From positions 1,792,001-1,856,000 of the forward strand of contig LVZB01000001.1 of the NCBI GenBank assembly GCA_023101485.1: a DNA stretch of 64,000 bases. Reading direction: 5' to 3'. The translations under genes were made by a program, and so were the position numbers. Position 1 is the first letter of the stretch. Each line of letters opens with the position of its first letter. A model generated the notes under the pieces. That model was not told the origin of the DNA. It was given only the letters and a program-made list of their open reading frames with translations, and did no database searches. The stretch is from Pasteurellaceae bacterium Macca (GTDB lineage Bacteria; Pseudomonadota; Gammaproteobacteria; Enterobacterales; Pasteurellaceae). Below are positions 1 to 10,159 of the stretch, piece by piece.

Positions 1-31
1 GGATTAGCGGTGCAAATTGTTGATAAAATTT

Positions 32-41
32 GACCGCTTGT
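32..41 (-). repeat. Apl-type DNA uptake signal at a gene end
   Basis: GACCGCTTGT, the complement of the ACAAGCGGTC core, abuts the stop codon of the phosphatase gene. Confidence 0.75.
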
Positions 42-661
42 TAGAGGTGGGAAACTTGATTAAATGCCGTGAGTTGGGCTTTACCGTTTTCCACTTCCAC
101 AATATTGATGGCGGTATTCTGCACAAAACTGTGCTTCCCTTCATCTCGGAAATCCTGCCACGCTAAGCCTTTTAGCACCGCTGTGAGGAGCGTGAGGGTC
201 ATGCCGTGGGCGACAATCAACACCTTATCGCCATCTTGATGACGCGCAACAATCTGCCAAAACGCCTGCATAATGCGTTGATGAAAATCGGCAATTTTCT
301 CCCCTTGGCTGGCTTCGGCTTGATATTCCGCAGGCTTGGTGCGTAATAAAATATATTCTGGGTGAGTGGCAAGCGAAGCGGAGGATTTCCCCTCCCAAAG
401 CCCGAAGTTGATCTCATTTAATCCGCGGTGATGAAAATGGGGGATCTCTCGCCCTTGAATAATATAATCCGCCGTGTCTTGAGCGCGTTTCATTAAGCTC
501 GAATAGCATGCCGTAAAGGGAATATGGGCAAGGGCTTCACCGGTTTTCTTTGCCCCGATGATACCTTCTTCCACCAGCGGTGAATCTCCCCACCCTTGTA
601 ATAAACCGGCGTTATTCCATTCCGTCCGCCCGTGGCGGATTAAATAAAGCTGAATTGCCAT
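41..661 (-). CDS. Histidine phosphatase family protein (phosphoglycerate mutase-like)
   Basis: The 206-residue product opens with LYLIRHGRTEWN, the RHG signature whose histidine (His10) is the phospho-acceptor of the histidine phosphatase superfamily. A second catalytic histidine sits in LIVAHGMTL near residue 153, and the SSLMKRAQDTA segment supplies the phosphate-binding arginine. Length and layout fit GpmB/CobC-like cytosolic phosphatases; the substrate cannot be told from sequence. The ATG is preceded by AAGGAAAG. It is divergent from the pseudouridine synthase at 724, and its stop codon touches a DNA uptake signal at 32-41. Confidence 0.85.
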   Translation of the reverse strand: MAIQLYLIRHGRTEWNNAGLLQGWGDSPLVEEGIIGAKKTGEALAHIPFTACYSSLMKRAQDTADYIIQGREIPHFHHRGLNEINFGLWEGKSSASLATHPEYILLRTKPAEYQAEASQGEKIADFHQRIMQAFWQIVARHQDGDKVLIVAHGMTLTLLTAVLKGLAWQDFRDEGKHSFVQNTAINIVEVENGKAQLTAFNQVSHL

Positions 662-723
662 TTTGCTTTCCTTTTTTAATTCGATTAGTATGCTTTTTTT
701 CGAGTTGGCGAGTATAACAAAAA

Positions 724-1350
724 ATGACAGTAAAATTTACCCTCTGCTTTCAGCACCGAGATTTCGTGGTTATTGATAAGCCCGAAGGCGTGAGCGTACA
801 TAAAGATAATGAAGCAGAAGGCTTGACCACACAGCTCGCACGCCAATTAGGGCTTTCTCAGGTCTGGCTAGTTCATCGTTTAGATAAAGTCACCTCTGGC
901 TTGCTGATATTCGCCTTAAATGCCGAAACCGCCGCCCGTTTTGGCGTCATGTTTGCTGAACATCGGGTGCAAAAAACATACTGGGCCTTGGCACAAGGCA
1001 AGCCAAAGAAAAAGCAAGGGCAGATTAAAGGGGATATGCAAAAAGCCCGAAACGGTGCGTGGAAACTTTGCCACAGCTTGGATAACCCTGCTATTACGCA
1101 TTTTCATTCCCACTCCCTTGAACCCCATCTTCGGCACTATATTTTGCAACCGAAAACTGGCAAAACACATCAGCTACGGGTTGCAATGAAAAGTCTAGGT
1201 TGCCCGATTTTAGGGGATAGCCTATACGGCGGTAGCGAGGCTGATCGGGTTTATTTACACGCCTATCAACTCGAATTTGATTACCTTGGGGAAAAAATTT
1301 GTATCGTCTGCCCACCCACAAGGGGGGATTTATGGCAAAAAGTGTGCTAA
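724..1350 (+). CDS. RluA-family pseudouridine synthase (TIGR01621-like)
   Basis: The 208-residue protein contains VHRLDKVTSGLLIFA, the RluA-type catalytic motif with nucleophilic Asp near residue 54, and a C-terminal GKTHQLRVAMKSLGCPILGD segment typical of the fold. It lacks an N-terminal S4 domain and is shorter than RluA/RluC. This matches the short Pasteurellaceae/Vibrio group annotated as TIGR01621. The predicted activity is uridine-to-pseudouridine isomerisation in rRNA or tRNA; the target site is unknown. It is a single gene with no obvious downstream partner. Confidence 0.85.
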   Translation: MTVKFTLCFQHRDFVVIDKPEGVSVHKDNEAEGLTTQLARQLGLSQVWLVHRLDKVTSGLLIFALNAETAARFGVMFAEHRVQKTYWALAQGKPKKKQGQIKGDMQKARNGAWKLCHSLDNPAITHFHSHSLEPHLRHYILQPKTGKTHQLRVAMKSLGCPILGDSLYGGSEADRVYLHAYQLEFDYLGEKICIVCPPTRGDLWQKVC

Positions 1351-1442
1351 AGCGTTTTTCAAACTAGTTCCTTTGATCGCTATTAGTGCCGTAATAAAAT
1401 GTCATTAGGCGGATGAGCATTGGAAACAAGAGGATTCTGAAA

Positions 1443-1456
1443 TTGTGATAGATCAA
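1443..1456. promoter_or_regulatory. FNR-like site upstream of ompW
   Basis: The sequence TTGTG-ATAG-ATCAA matches the FNR consensus TTGAT-N4-ATCAA in the right half perfectly and in three of five bases on the left. It lies about 160 bp before the ompW start. ompW of enterics is known to be FNR-controlled; the assignment here is inference. Confidence 0.3.
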
Positions 1457-1617
1457 ATTTTATTAAATAAAATAAATAGAATATTTATAAAAAAGAATGT
1501 TTTAAGGTGAAAAGAAGGATATTTATCAAGACATATTCTTGACAATTACTTACAATAACGACCGTTTAACAACAAATCCATTACGTTCTTTTTAACCATA
1601 AAACATTGAGGTGTAAT

Positions 1618-2292
1618 ATGAAAAAAACAGCATTAGCCGTATTATTAAGTAGTGCATTATTCGCCGGTTCTGCAATGGCTCATGAAGCGGGAAGTACTAT
1701 TCTTCGTTTAGGTGCCGTGACCGTTGATGCCAATTCAAGCTCTCAAACCAAAACGGCAGTGGATGTGAATCTTCGTGTGCGTAACAACACACAATTAGGT
1801 TTAACTTTAACCCATATGTTCACGGACAATTTTGCCGTGGAATTATTAGGTGCAACCCCTTTTGAGCATAAAATTAACGCGACTGTGCCGGCACTAGGTA
1901 AAGCGAATGAAAATCTTGGTAATGTGGTGAGTGTAAAACAACTCCCACCAAGCCTATATGCACAATATTATTTCTTTGATAAAGATTCTGCAGTACGCCC
2001 TTATATTGGTGCAGGGGTTAATTATACCCGTTTCTTTGATGGCGAATCGTTAAACCCAGCAGTCAGTAACTTACGCGTGAAAAAACATTCTGTAGGTCCA
2101 GTAGCGAATGTTGGGGTAGATGTTAAATTAGCTGATAACCTCTATTTTAACGCTGCAGCATGGTACACTCGCATTAGAACAACGGCGAAATTTGATACCA
2201 CAGGTGTTGGCGTACCGGGCAAACTTTCCCACGAAGTGAAAATTAAAGTAAATCCAATGGTCTATTTTGCCGGTCTTTCTTTCCGCTTCTAA
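1618..2292 (+). CDS. ompW: Outer-membrane protein W (OmpW family)
   Basis: The protein has a clear signal peptide, [21 protein letters not shown], followed by a mature domain that starts [15 protein letters not shown] and ends in the aromatic LSFRF of outer-membrane barrels. The order ...YAQYYFFD...[16 protein letters not shown]... is characteristic of OmpW, an eight-stranded barrel that forms a hydrophobic channel. The ATG at 1618 is chosen over an upstream TTG because GAGGTG at 1608-1613 is correctly spaced. The mature protein is about 203 residues. A strong terminator follows, so it is a single-gene unit, probably controlled from the 250-bp upstream region. Confidence 0.92.
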   Translation: MKKTALAVLLSSALFAGSAMAHEAGSTILRLGAVTVDANSSSQTKTAVDVNLRVRNNTQLGLTLTHMFTDNFAVELLGATPFEHKINATVPALGKANENLGNVVSVKQLPPSLYAQYYFFDKDSAVRPYIGAGVNYTRFFDGESLNPAVSNLRVKKHSVGPVANVGVDVKLADNLYFNAAAWYTRIRTTAKFDTTGVGVPGKLSHEVKIKVNPMVYFAGLSFRF

Positions 2293-2314
2293 TTCCGTCG
2301 AGAATATTATGTCT

Positions 2315-2340
2315 AGCCCGCCAAGTCGCGGGCTTTTTCT
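2315..2340 (+). terminator. Rho-independent terminator after ompW
   Basis: A perfect 7-bp stem, AGCCCGC/GCGGGCT (2315-2321 and 2328-2334), with a six-base loop is followed by a T-rich run. Confidence 0.85.
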
Positions 2341-2410
2341 TCCCCGAGGTTTTGGCAAAAATACGGTTTTGTGTCAATATAACGCCTTTCTTCTCGGTCA
2401 CGATAATGGT

Positions 2411-2749
2411 ATGACACACACAATCCAACTGAATGAACAATCCTTTGCGACAGATGAATTCGGCTATCTTAAAAATCTTGCCGATTGGTCGCCCCAATTA
2501 GCCACAGAAATCGCTCGCCTTGATGATCTCACCTTAAGTGAAGATCATTGGGAGATCATCTATTTTGTACGAGAGTTTTATCAAGAATATAAAACCTCGC
2601 CAGCGATTCGAATGCTGGTAAAAGCCCTTGCTCAAAAATTTGGCGAAGAGAAGGGCAATAGCCGATATTTACAACGCCTTTTCCCCCAAGGGCCTGCGAA
2701 ACAAGCCACGAAAATCGCCGGACTGCCCAAACCTGCCAAATGTTTATAG
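2411..2749 (+). CDS. tusE: Sulfurtransferase TusE (DsrC family)
   Basis: The 112-residue protein contains the TusE/DsrC features [30 protein letters not shown] and a C-terminus ending PKPAKCL, in which the penultimate cysteine is the sulfur-carrying residue. TusE receives persulfide from TusBCD and passes it to MnmA for 2-thiolation of wobble uridine in tRNA. The ATG at 2411 is preferred over a longer in-frame extension that would run through the ompW terminator; the conserved domain begins at this ATG. The start of opsX follows after 7 bases, so the two are probably co-transcribed. Confidence 0.92.
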   Translation: MTHTIQLNEQSFATDEFGYLKNLADWSPQLATEIARLDDLTLSEDHWEIIYFVREFYQEYKTSPAIRMLVKALAQKFGEEKGNSRYLQRLFPQGPAKQATKIAGLPKPAKCL

Positions 2750-2756
2750 GTAATAT

Positions 2757-3791
2757 ATGAAAGCCCCTACCTCAATTTGTATTCTTCGCCTTTCTGCGAT
2801 TGGCGATGTGTGCCACACCCTGGCGGTGGTGCAAGCCATACAACGCCAATACCCACAAGCAGAAATCACTTGGATTATTGGTAAAACGGAAGCGACGTTG
2901 ATGCAAGGGATTGAAAACGTGCATCTGATTCCCTACGACAAAAAATCCGGTTGGAAAGGAATCTTGACACTTTGGCGTCAATTATGGCACAAGCGGTTCG
3001 ATTTTTTGCTTAATTTGCAAACGGCATTCCGAGCTTCGATTCTCTCTTTAGGGATTTCAGCGGAAAAGAAAATTGGCTTTAACCGTGATCGTGCAAGGGA
3101 AGGGCAGTGGCTTTTTACGAATAAAAAAGTGGAAATGACCGCAAGCCCCCACGTTTTAGACGGGCAGATGATGTTTGCCAAAGCAATCGGCGTGGAAGAT
3201 CTTACCCCTCGTTGGCAGTTGCCTGTCAGTGAGCAAGATTTAGTATACAGCGCGCAATTTATTGATAAGACACGCCTGAACGTTTTACTCGCGCCGTGTT
3301 CAAGCAAGCGTGAAAAAGATTGGCAAGCCGAAAATTATGGCGAAGTGGCAAGGGTGTTACATTGTCATAATATCCATGTCATTATTGGCGGATCGCCTTC
3401 GGCGTATGAAATGGAAACTGCGGATAAAATTCAACAACTTGCACCAAATTGTTGCAATGTGGCAGGGAAAACTACATTAAAGCAACTTGCAGGGTTGATT
3501 CAGCAAGTTGATTTAGTGCTTTCCTCCGATTCAGGGCCTGCCCATATTGCCACGACACAACATACCCCCGTAATTGGTCTTTATGCGATTCACAACCCTC
3601 GCCGTACAGGGCCTTATCAAGATCAAGAAAAGATTATTTCCGTTTATGATGAAGCCATCCTACAAAGCTACGGTAAGCCTTGGCAGGCATTGCCTTGGGC
3701 AACCAAAGCGAAGGGGAAAAATTGGATGGAACAGATCAACGTTGAGCAAGTGACACAAAAAATTCTTGAAACCTTGGGCATAACAGAGTAA
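2757..3791 (+). CDS. opsX: Lipopolysaccharide heptosyltransferase I family (OpsX/WaaC-like)
   Basis: This 344-residue glycosyltransferase family 9 protein starts ICILRLSAIGDVCHTLAVV, the nucleotide-sugar-binding start of ADP-heptose transferases, and carries the C-terminal LSSDSGPAHIA motif. The N-terminal third closely resembles Pasteurellaceae OpsX, which adds the first heptose to Kdo in the lipooligosaccharide inner core at the cytoplasmic face of the inner membrane. hldE elsewhere in this window makes its donor precursor. It lies 7 bp after tusE and 39 bp before aroF. Assignment as heptosyltransferase I rather than II rests on remembered similarity to OpsX. Confidence 0.85.
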   Translation: MKAPTSICILRLSAIGDVCHTLAVVQAIQRQYPQAEITWIIGKTEATLMQGIENVHLIPYDKKSGWKGILTLWRQLWHKRFDFLLNLQTAFRASILSLGISAEKKIGFNRDRAREGQWLFTNKKVEMTASPHVLDGQMMFAKAIGVEDLTPRWQLPVSEQDLVYSAQFIDKTRLNVLLAPCSSKREKDWQAENYGEVARVLHCHNIHVIIGGSPSAYEMETADKIQQLAPNCCNVAGKTTLKQLAGLIQQVDLVLSSDSGPAHIATTQHTPVIGLYAIHNPRRTGPYQDQEKIISVYDEAILQSYGKPWQALPWATKAKGKNWMEQINVEQVTQKILETLGITE

Positions 3792-3798
3792 ATTTCGC

Positions 3799-3816
3799 TG
3801 TATTGATTTTTTTACA
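3799..3816. promoter_or_regulatory. Candidate TyrR box before aroF
   Basis: TGTATT-N6-TTTACA matches the TyrR operator TGTAAA-N6-TTTACA in 10 of 12 defined positions and keeps the essential G and C of the two half-sites. It ends 14 bp before the aroF start, so binding would block either a promoter inside opsX or elongation. The operon identity (aroF-tyrA) strengthens the call; it remains inference. Confidence 0.5.
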
Positions 3817-3830
3817 TATAGGAAAGAAAA

Positions 3831-4892
3831 ATGAACACCGTTGTTAATCAAGATAGCTTACATAATGTCAATATTACGGATGAGTACGTCCTACTCACCC
3901 CACAAGCATTAAAAAATGAGTTCCCCCTTCCTGAAAATCTCCGGAAACAGATTGAAACCTCACGCCAAACGATTGCCGATATCATCCATAAACGTGATCC
4001 TCGCAAACTCATTGTGATTGGGCCTTGTTCCATTCACGACCCCGTTGCGGCGATTGAATATGGCAAAAAATTAAAAGCATTAGCGGATCAAGTGTCAGAT
4101 AAACTTTACATTGTGATGCGCGTCTATTTTGAAAAACCGCGGACGACAGTCGGTTGGAAGGGGTTAATTAACGATCCCAATTTAGACGGCAGTTTTGATG
4201 TGGTTAAAGGCTTGCGGATTGCACGGAAATTATTGCTCGATTTAGCCGACCTCGGCTTACCCCTAGCGACCGAAGCCCTCGACCCGATTAGCCCACAATA
4301 TCTCGCAGATATGTTTAGCTGGTCGGCGATTGGCGCACGCACCACGGAATCTCAAACCCACCGTGAAATGGCATCGGGGCTCTCCATGGCGGTTGGCTTT
4401 AAAAATGGCACGGATGGCAATTTAGGCGTGGCAATCAATGCCATGCAGGCTTCTGCCATGGGGCATCGCTTTATCGGAATTAACCAACAAGGGCAAGTGA
4501 CGGTGCTAACGACCAAAGGCAACCCCGATGGGCATGTGATTCTCCGTGGCGGGAAAACGCCGAATTTTGAAGCCCAATATGTGAAAGAGTGCGAAGAGGC
4601 ACTGCGTAAAGCTGGCTTGCCAGAGGCGATTATGATCGATTGTAGCCACGGTAATTCCAATAAAGATTACCGCCGTCAGCCATTGGTCGCCGAAGATGCC
4701 CTTCAACAGCTTTTAGGGGGAAATCAATCCATTATCGGCTTGATGATTGAAAGCCACCTCTTTGCCGGAAATCAATCTTCCGAACAGCCATTTAGCCAAA
4801 TGCAATACGGCGTGTCGATTACTGATGCCTGTATCGATTGGCAAACCACCGAAAGTTTATTAACTAATTTTGCAAGAAAATTAGCCGATTAG
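3831..4892 (+). CDS. aroF: 3-deoxy-7-phosphoheptulonate (DAHP) synthase, AroF-type
   Basis: The 353-residue class I DAHP synthase condenses phosphoenolpyruvate and erythrose 4-phosphate, the first step of aromatic biosynthesis. Diagnostic blocks are IGPCSIHDP, MRVYFEKPRTTVGWKGL, GARTTESQTHRE and DCSHGNSNKDYRRQP. The N-terminus (LHNVNITDEYVLLTP) and the NSNKDYRRQP block match the tyrosine-sensitive AroF isozyme better than AroG, and tyrA follows 20 bp downstream as in the enteric aroF-tyrA operon. A good ribosome site (AGGAAAG) precedes the ATG. Feedback by tyrosine is inferred from subtype. A candidate TyrR box lies just upstream. Confidence 0.93.
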   Translation: MNTVVNQDSLHNVNITDEYVLLTPQALKNEFPLPENLRKQIETSRQTIADIIHKRDPRKLIVIGPCSIHDPVAAIEYGKKLKALADQVSDKLYIVMRVYFEKPRTTVGWKGLINDPNLDGSFDVVKGLRIARKLLLDLADLGLPLATEALDPISPQYLADMFSWSAIGARTTESQTHREMASGLSMAVGFKNGTDGNLGVAINAMQASAMGHRFIGINQQGQVTVLTTKGNPDGHVILRGGKTPNFEAQYVKECEEALRKAGLPEAIMIDCSHGNSNKDYRRQPLVAEDALQQLLGGNQSIIGLMIESHLFAGNQSSEQPFSQMQYGVSITDACIDWQTTESLLTNFARKLAD

Positions 4893-4912
4893 ATCTTTGA
4901 TAAGGCATAAAA

Positions 4913-6040
4913 ATGATAAACAATCCTCTAAATCCATTGCGGGAACAGATCGATCTTGTCGATCAACAACTTATCCAACTGTTGGCAAAACGCCTCTCTC
5001 TGGTGGCGGAAGTCGGGCAGGTTAAACATCAACACGGTTTGCCTATTTATGCCCCTGAACGTGAAGCTTTAATGATTCAAGCTCGCCGTCAAGAAGCTGA
5101 AAGCCAAGGTGTGCCGGCGGATTTGATTGAAGATGTGCTACGCCGTGTGATGCGAGAATCCTACACGAGTGAGAACCGCCACGGTTTTAAAGCCACCAAT
5201 CCCGAAATTCAAAAAATCGTGGTTGTTGGGGGAAGGGGGAAACTAGGTGGGTTGTTTGCCGGCTATTTCCGTCAGTCAGGCTATGGGGTGGTTTCCTTAG
5301 ATCAGGATGATTGGGAGAACGCCGATACCATTTTAGCTGGTGCGGATGCGGTGATTGTTTGCGTGCCGATTGACAAAACGTTGAAAATTATCGACCGCTT
5401 GCAACCCTTCTTAACGGAAAAGATGGTCTTGGCGGATCTCACTTCTGTGAAAGCCGAACCCCTAGCCAAGATGTTAGAGGTGCATAGTGGTGCGGTGGTG
5501 GGGTTACACCCGATGTTCGGACCCGATATTAGCACTATGGCAAAACAGGTTGTGGCTTGTTGCCACGGGCGTTTTGCCGAGCGGTATGAATGGCTTTTAG
5601 CGCAGATTAAAATTTGGGGCGCGAAAGTCGAGCAGATTGACGCAAAAGAGCATGATCACGCCATGACCTACATTCAAGCGCTACGCCATTTTTCCACCTT
5701 TGCTTACGGCTTGCACCTTTCGCAACAGCCGGTAAAACTCTCTCAATTATTGGCGTTATCTTCGCCGATTTATCGCCTTGAATTGGCGATGATTGGGCGA
5801 TTATTTGCCCAAGATGCAGCGCTTTATGCGGATATTATTGCCGATAAGCCTGAAAATTTAGCGGTGATTAAATCCTTAAAACAGAGTTTTGCTGAAAGCC
5901 TTGCGTTCTTTGAACAGGGCGACCGAGAAGGCTTTATCTCGGCTTTTGAGAAAGTTCATCATTGGTTTGGAGATTATTCCGAGCAGTTTTTAAAAGAGAG
6001 CCGAAATCTGTTACAACAAGCCCACGATTTGAGGGTATAA
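4913..6040 (+). CDS. tyrA: Bifunctional chorismate mutase/prephenate dehydrogenase
   Basis: The 375-residue fusion has an AroQ-type chorismate mutase domain over residues ~1-90 ([22 protein letters not shown] and APEREA) and a prephenate dehydrogenase domain with a Rossmann-type start [18 protein letters not shown] near residue 103. [10 protein letters not shown] is a dehydrogenase active-site segment. It converts chorismate through prephenate to 4-hydroxyphenylpyruvate for tyrosine. Length equals the enteric enzyme. It is the second gene of the aroF-tyrA unit and is followed by a strong bidirectional terminator. Confidence 0.95.
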   Translation: MINNPLNPLREQIDLVDQQLIQLLAKRLSLVAEVGQVKHQHGLPIYAPEREALMIQARRQEAESQGVPADLIEDVLRRVMRESYTSENRHGFKATNPEIQKIVVVGGRGKLGGLFAGYFRQSGYGVVSLDQDDWENADTILAGADAVIVCVPIDKTLKIIDRLQPFLTEKMVLADLTSVKAEPLAKMLEVHSGAVVGLHPMFGPDISTMAKQVVACCHGRFAERYEWLLAQIKIWGAKVEQIDAKEHDHAMTYIQALRHFSTFAYGLHLSQQPVKLSQLLALSSPIYRLELAMIGRLFAQDAALYADIIADKPENLAVIKSLKQSFAESLAFFEQGDREGFISAFEKVHHWFGDYSEQFLKESRNLLQQAHDLRV

Positions 6041-6042
6041 AG

Positions 6043-6079
6043 AAAAAAAGCGGGGCATTGATTAGAACCCCGCTTTTTT
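6043..6079. terminator. Bidirectional terminator between tyrA and yacL
   Basis: AAAAAAGCGGGG and CCCCGCTTTTTT form a perfect stem flanked by A and T runs on both sides, serving the convergent genes tyrA (+) and yacL (-). Confidence 0.88.
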
Positions 6080-6085
6080 GTTGGC

Positions 6086-6466
6086 TTAATGCCGTGTCGC
6101 ATTAAATTTGACATAGGCTTGTAGGAAAAGCTCAAAATCTTCTAAACCGCAGAAGGCGATACTCTCTTCATCGTAAAAATTTAACCCTTCTTCCATTTCC
6201 TCAAAGGCATCCAAATCCATTTCTAAATGATTGGCTTTGGCGACAACCTCCTCCGCACTGAGATACAAGCTATATTCTTTGCCCTCAAAAACGGCTTCAT
6301 AGTGGCTGGAGAGGTGCTGTTTGCACTTCGCAATTTCTTGCAAAATGGGGTGAATATCCTCAGGATGGGGGGTAATTTCGCTGTTTAGCCAACGGGCGAA
6401 GGCTTCGTGATCCATTGAACATTTTGCCACGATGCCGTGCATAGTGTGGGTAAATTGGTATTCCAT
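6086..6466 (-). CDS. yacL: YacL family protein (UPF0231)
   Basis: A 126-residue acidic cytosolic protein with no signal or membrane segment. The start [23 protein letters not shown] and the closing LFLQAYVKF resemble the small UPF0231/YacL family of gamma-proteobacteria. Its function is not established. It converges on tyrA and lies 65 bp downstream of uvrA on the same strand, with an uptake signal between them. Confidence 0.75.
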   Translation of the reverse strand: MEYQFTHTMHGIVAKCSMDHEAFARWLNSEITPHPEDIHPILQEIAKCKQHLSSHYEAVFEGKEYSLYLSAEEVVAKANHLEMDLDAFEEMEEGLNFYDEESIAFCGLEDFELFLQAYVKFNATRH

Positions 6467-6531
6467 AGTAGCTCCTATTGAAGCAAGGGTCGATGGTGCA
6501 AAAAGGGCAAAAAAATCGACCGCTTGTTGGG

Positions 6532-9360
6532 TTATTTTTTGGCTAAAATTTGCTTTAAGAAGCGTGCCGTGTGGGATTTTTTATCCTTGGCGACCTCTTC
6601 GGGTGTGCCTTGGGCGATGATTTGCCCCCCACCGCTACCGCCTTCGGGGCCGAGATCGATAATCCAATCCGCCGTTTTAATCACGTCCAGATTATGCTCA
6701 ATCACCACAATGGTATTCCCTTGGTTGCGTAAGCGGTGTAGCACTGTTAGCAGTTGTTTAATATCGGCGAAATGTAGCCCCGTAGTCGGTTCATCAAGAA
6801 TATAGAGGGTTTTGCCGGTATCTCTTTTTGAGAGTTCGGTGGCAAGCTTCACCCGTTGGGCTTCACCGCCTGAAAGTGTGGTGGAAGATTGCCCTAAACG
6901 GATATAGGATAAGCCCACATCCATCAAGGTTTGCAATTTGCGTGCAATCATTGGCACGGCATCAAAAAATTCTCGGGCTTCTTCTACCGTCATATCCAAC
7001 ACTTGATGAATGGTTTTGCCCTTGTAGCGAATTTCTAAGGTTTCACGGTTGTAGCGTTTGCCTTTACAGTGATCGCAAGGGACATAAACATCGGGGAGGA
7101 AGTGCATTTCCACTTTAATCACCCCATCGCCTTGGCAGGCTTCACATCGACCGCCCCGAACATTAAAGCTAAAACGCCCGACATTGTAGCCCCTTGCTCG
7201 GGCTTCTTGTGTGCCGGCAAAGAGTTCCCGTATCGGGGTAAATAGCCCCGTATAAGTGGCAGGGTTGGAGCGTGGCGTGCGTCCGATAGGGCTTTGGTTG
7301 ATGTCGATCACTTTGTCAAAATGGGCTAAGCCATCAATGCTGTGGTAAGGGGCAACATTGCTATTTTCGGCTCGGTTTAGGGCATTTTGAGCAAGGGGGA
7401 AGAGGGTGTCGTTAATCAAGGTGGATTTCCCTGACCCTGATACGCCAGTAATACAAGTGAATAAGCCCACAGGAATGGTTAAATCCACCTTTTTCAAATT
7501 ATTGCCACTTGCACCTTTCAATTCAAGCACTCGGCTTGCATCAAAAGCGGTACGAGTAGTTGGAATGTCAATTTTCTCCGCACCGGACAAAAAACGCCCC
7601 GTAATTGACCGCTCGTTTTGCATGATTTCTGCCGCCGTGCCTTGGGCGATAATATTGCCCCCATGCACCCCCGCACCGGGGCCAATATCCACAATATGAT
7701 CCGCTGCCATAATAGCATCTTCATCGTGTTCAACGACAATCACGGTATTACCAAGATTGCGAAGATGAATCAGCGTGTTGAGCAAGCGTTCGTTATCCCG
7801 TTGGTGTAAGCCGATAGAGGGTTCATCAAGCACATACATCACGCCAACCAAGCCTGCACCGATTTGGCTTGCAAGGCGAATACGCTGTGCTTCGCCGCCG
7901 GATAAGGTTTCCGCTGAACGAGAAAGGGAGAGGTAATTTAAGCCGACATTGACTAAAAACTGTAAGCGTTCTTTGATCTCTTTGAGAATTTTCTCGGCAA
8001 TCTGCGCTTTCTGCCCTGTCAGCGCAAGGGATTCAAAAAAGGCGAGGGCTTCGCCGATGCTTTTTTCAGACACCGTTGGCAGGTTGGTTTGTTCTAAAAA
8101 GACATAACGGGCTTCACGGCGTAGGCGAGAGCCGTGGCAATCGGTACAAGCTCGGTTATTGATATTTTTCGCCAATTCTTCACGCACAGCATTGGATTCC
8201 GTCTCTTTATAACGGCGTGCCATATTATTTAGCACCCCTTCAAAAGCGTGGGCGCGTTTAACGGTATCACCACGGTCATTCACATAGTGAAATTCAATTT
8301 CATCTTTACTGCCGTGTAAAATGATCTGCTGAATTTTTTTCGGTAGGCTATTGAAGGGGGCTTCAATATCGAAATCGTAATGCTCCGCGAGGGATTTCAG
8401 CATACTAAAATAGTAAAAACTGCGACGATCCCAGCCCTTTATCGCCCCATTTGCGAGGGAAATTTCAGGGTTTTGTACCACTTTACGCTCATCAAAATAT
8501 TGCTGTACCCCTAAGCCATCACAAGTTGGGCAAGCCCCAGCAGGGTTATTAAAAGAGAACAGGCGAGGTTCAAGCTCCGTTAAGGAGTAGCCACACTCGG
8601 TGCAAGCAAAACTCGAGGAAAAGACAATCTCTGGGGCGTTCGGGTCGTCCATATCCGCAATCACCGCCGTTGAGCCGGATAAATCTAACGCCGTTTCAAA
8701 AGATTCCGCTAAGCGGGTGGCAATATCGGCACGCACTTTAAAGCGATCCACCACCACCTCAATGGTGTGTTTTTTCTGTAATTCGAGTTTAGGTGGGTCA
8801 GAAAGGTCGCAAATTTCGCCATCAATCCGCGCACGGATATAGCCGTTAGCGGTCAGATTTTCCAATAATTTTGTATGCTCGCCTTTGCGATCTTTGATCA
8901 CTGGGGCAAGTAACATTAAACGCTTGCCTTCGGGTTCTTCAAGCACTCTATCCACCATTTGTGAAATCGTTTGTGCTGCAAGGGGCGTGTGGTGATCAGG
9001 GCAACGAGGCTCGCCAACTCGGGCGAAAAGTAAGCGGAGATAATCGTGGATTTCGGTTACTGTACCCACCGTTGAACGGGGGTTGTGGGAGGTCGATTTC
9101 TGCTCAATGGAAATTGCCGGCGAAAGCCCTTCAATGTGATCCACATCGGGCTTTTCCATTAAAGATAAAAATTGACGAGCATAGGCGGAGAGAGATTCCA
9201 CATAACGGCGTTGTCCCTCGGCATAAAGGGTATCAAAAGCTAAAGAAGATTTACCTGAACCTGACAACCCCGTAATCACAATGAATTTATCGCGAGGTAG
9301 GGTAAGGTTGATATTTTTCAGATTGTGGGTTCTTGCCCCCCGAATATCAATGTGTTGCAT
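6532..9360 (-). CDS. uvrA: Excinuclease ABC subunit UvrA
   Basis: This 942-residue protein is the damage-recognition ATPase of nucleotide excision repair. It shows two ABC modules (Walker [15 protein letters not shown] near residue 31 and [11 protein letters not shown] near 640), two LSGGEAQR signatures, and zinc-binding cysteine pairs CTECGYS...CPTCDG and CEACQGDG...CDHCKGK. The ATG at 9360 is preferred over a start five codons upstream because GAGGGA is well spaced from it and the family begins there. It is divergent from ssb, and the shared intergenic region contains an SOS box, as in E. coli. Confidence 0.97.
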   Translation of the reverse strand: MQHIDIRGARTHNLKNINLTLPRDKFIVITGLSGSGKSSLAFDTLYAEGQRRYVESLSAYARQFLSLMEKPDVDHIEGLSPAISIEQKSTSHNPRSTVGTVTEIHDYLRLLFARVGEPRCPDHHTPLAAQTISQMVDRVLEEPEGKRLMLLAPVIKDRKGEHTKLLENLTANGYIRARIDGEICDLSDPPKLELQKKHTIEVVVDRFKVRADIATRLAESFETALDLSGSTAVIADMDDPNAPEIVFSSSFACTECGYSLTELEPRLFSFNNPAGACPTCDGLGVQQYFDERKVVQNPEISLANGAIKGWDRRSFYYFSMLKSLAEHYDFDIEAPFNSLPKKIQQIILHGSKDEIEFHYVNDRGDTVKRAHAFEGVLNNMARRYKETESNAVREELAKNINNRACTDCHGSRLRREARYVFLEQTNLPTVSEKSIGEALAFFESLALTGQKAQIAEKILKEIKERLQFLVNVGLNYLSLSRSAETLSGGEAQRIRLASQIGAGLVGVMYVLDEPSIGLHQRDNERLLNTLIHLRNLGNTVIVVEHDEDAIMAADHIVDIGPGAGVHGGNIIAQGTAAEIMQNERSITGRFLSGAEKIDIPTTRTAFDASRVLELKGASGNNLKKVDLTIPVGLFTCITGVSGSGKSTLINDTLFPLAQNALNRAENSNVAPYHSIDGLAHFDKVIDINQSPIGRTPRSNPATYTGLFTPIRELFAGTQEARARGYNVGRFSFNVRGGRCEACQGDGVIKVEMHFLPDVYVPCDHCKGKRYNRETLEIRYKGKTIHQVLDMTVEEAREFFDAVPMIARKLQTLMDVGLSYIRLGQSSTTLSGGEAQRVKLATELSKRDTGKTLYILDEPTTGLHFADIKQLLTVLHRLRNQGNTIVVIEHNLDVIKTADWIIDLGPEGGSGGGQIIAQGTPEEVAKDKKSHTARFLKQILAKK

Positions 9361-9429
9361 AATCGCTTCCCTCAAAATGTAAAGCAGTCAGGATAAAATA
9401 GTCGAGCATTATCGCATAAATTGAATATG

Positions 9430-9445
9430 CTGTACAAAATATCAG
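9430..9445. promoter_or_regulatory. LexA (SOS) box shared by uvrA and ssb
   Basis: CTGT-N8-TCAG matches the LexA operator CTGT-N8-ACAG with one mismatch and an AT-rich centre. It lies between the divergent uvrA and ssb starts, the same arrangement in which E. coli LexA controls both genes. Confidence 0.7.
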
Positions 9446-9525
9446 TTTTAGGAGATGATTTTTTTCTGAAAATCAGGCAGAATAGTCGCCGTTTTTTTAC
9501 TTATTATCGAATAGAGGATTTACCT

Positions 9526-10056
9526 ATGGCAGGTGTCAATAAAGTCATTATTGTTGGAAATTTAGGGGCAGACCCAGAAATGCGGACGATGCCAAATGGC
9601 GATGCGGTGGCAAATATTAGTGTCGCAACGAGTGAAGTGTGGAACGATAAAAATACCGGCGAACGCCGTGAAGTGACGGAATGGCATCGCATTGTTTTCT
9701 TCCGCCGTAATGCCGAAGTGGCGGGGCAATATCTTCGTAAAGGTTCAAAAGTTTATGTCGAAGGCAAGCTCAAAACCCGTAAATGGCAAGACCAAAATGG
9801 TCAAGACCGTTACACCACTGAAATTCAAGGCGATATGTTACAAATGTTAGACAGCCGTGGAGACAATATCGGTGGCGGTAACTGGGGCGGAAATAACGCA
9901 CCTGCACCACAAGGTGGCAACCAAGGCTATAACCAAAATAACAACTATGGCGATAACTACAACCAAGCGGGTGGCTACGCACAAAAACAAGCCTCAGCAA
10001 AACCGGTACAAGCAGAACCACCAATGAATAATTTTGATGATGATATTCCGTTCTAA
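9526..10056 (+). CDS. ssb: Single-stranded DNA-binding protein
   Basis: The 176-residue protein begins [18 protein letters not shown] and has an OB-fold over residues ~1-110, a glycine/asparagine/glutamine-rich flexible linker (residues ~115-160), and the acidic DDDIPF tip that recruits repair and replication partners. The ATG at 9526 is chosen because the family begins MA(G/S)(R/V)NKV; a longer in-frame extension runs through the operator region. It coats ssDNA in replication, recombination and repair. A terminator follows, and the accessory island begins right after it. Confidence 0.96.
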   Translation: MAGVNKVIIVGNLGADPEMRTMPNGDAVANISVATSEVWNDKNTGERREVTEWHRIVFFRRNAEVAGQYLRKGSKVYVEGKLKTRKWQDQNGQDRYTTEIQGDMLQMLDSRGDNIGGGNWGGNNAPAPQGGNQGYNQNNNYGDNYNQAGGYAQKQASAKPVQAEPPMNNFDDDIPF

Positions 10057-10098
10057 GTTATAGAGAGTTGAATATCGTAAAATAGAAAGAAAAATTAT

Positions 10099-10131
10099 GG
10101 AAAGCCTTATTTTAAAAGGCTTTCCTTTTTT
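10099..10131 (+). terminator. Rho-independent terminator after ssb
   Basis: A perfect 10-bp stem, GGAAAGCCTT/AAGGCTTTCC (10099-10108 and 10116-10125), with a short loop is followed by seven T residues. It marks the left edge of the accessory island. Confidence 0.92.
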
Positions 10132-10159
10132 TATACTTTTATTGTTTGCGTTAAATAAA

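Noticed and set aside
2267-2410. N-terminal extension of TusE
   Set aside because: It would be translated through the ompW terminator and has no similarity to the family; the DsrC/TusE domain begins at 2411.
9421-9525. N-terminal extension of SSB
   Set aside because: It covers the SOS operator and promoter region; SSB proteins begin at the MAGVNKV methionine.
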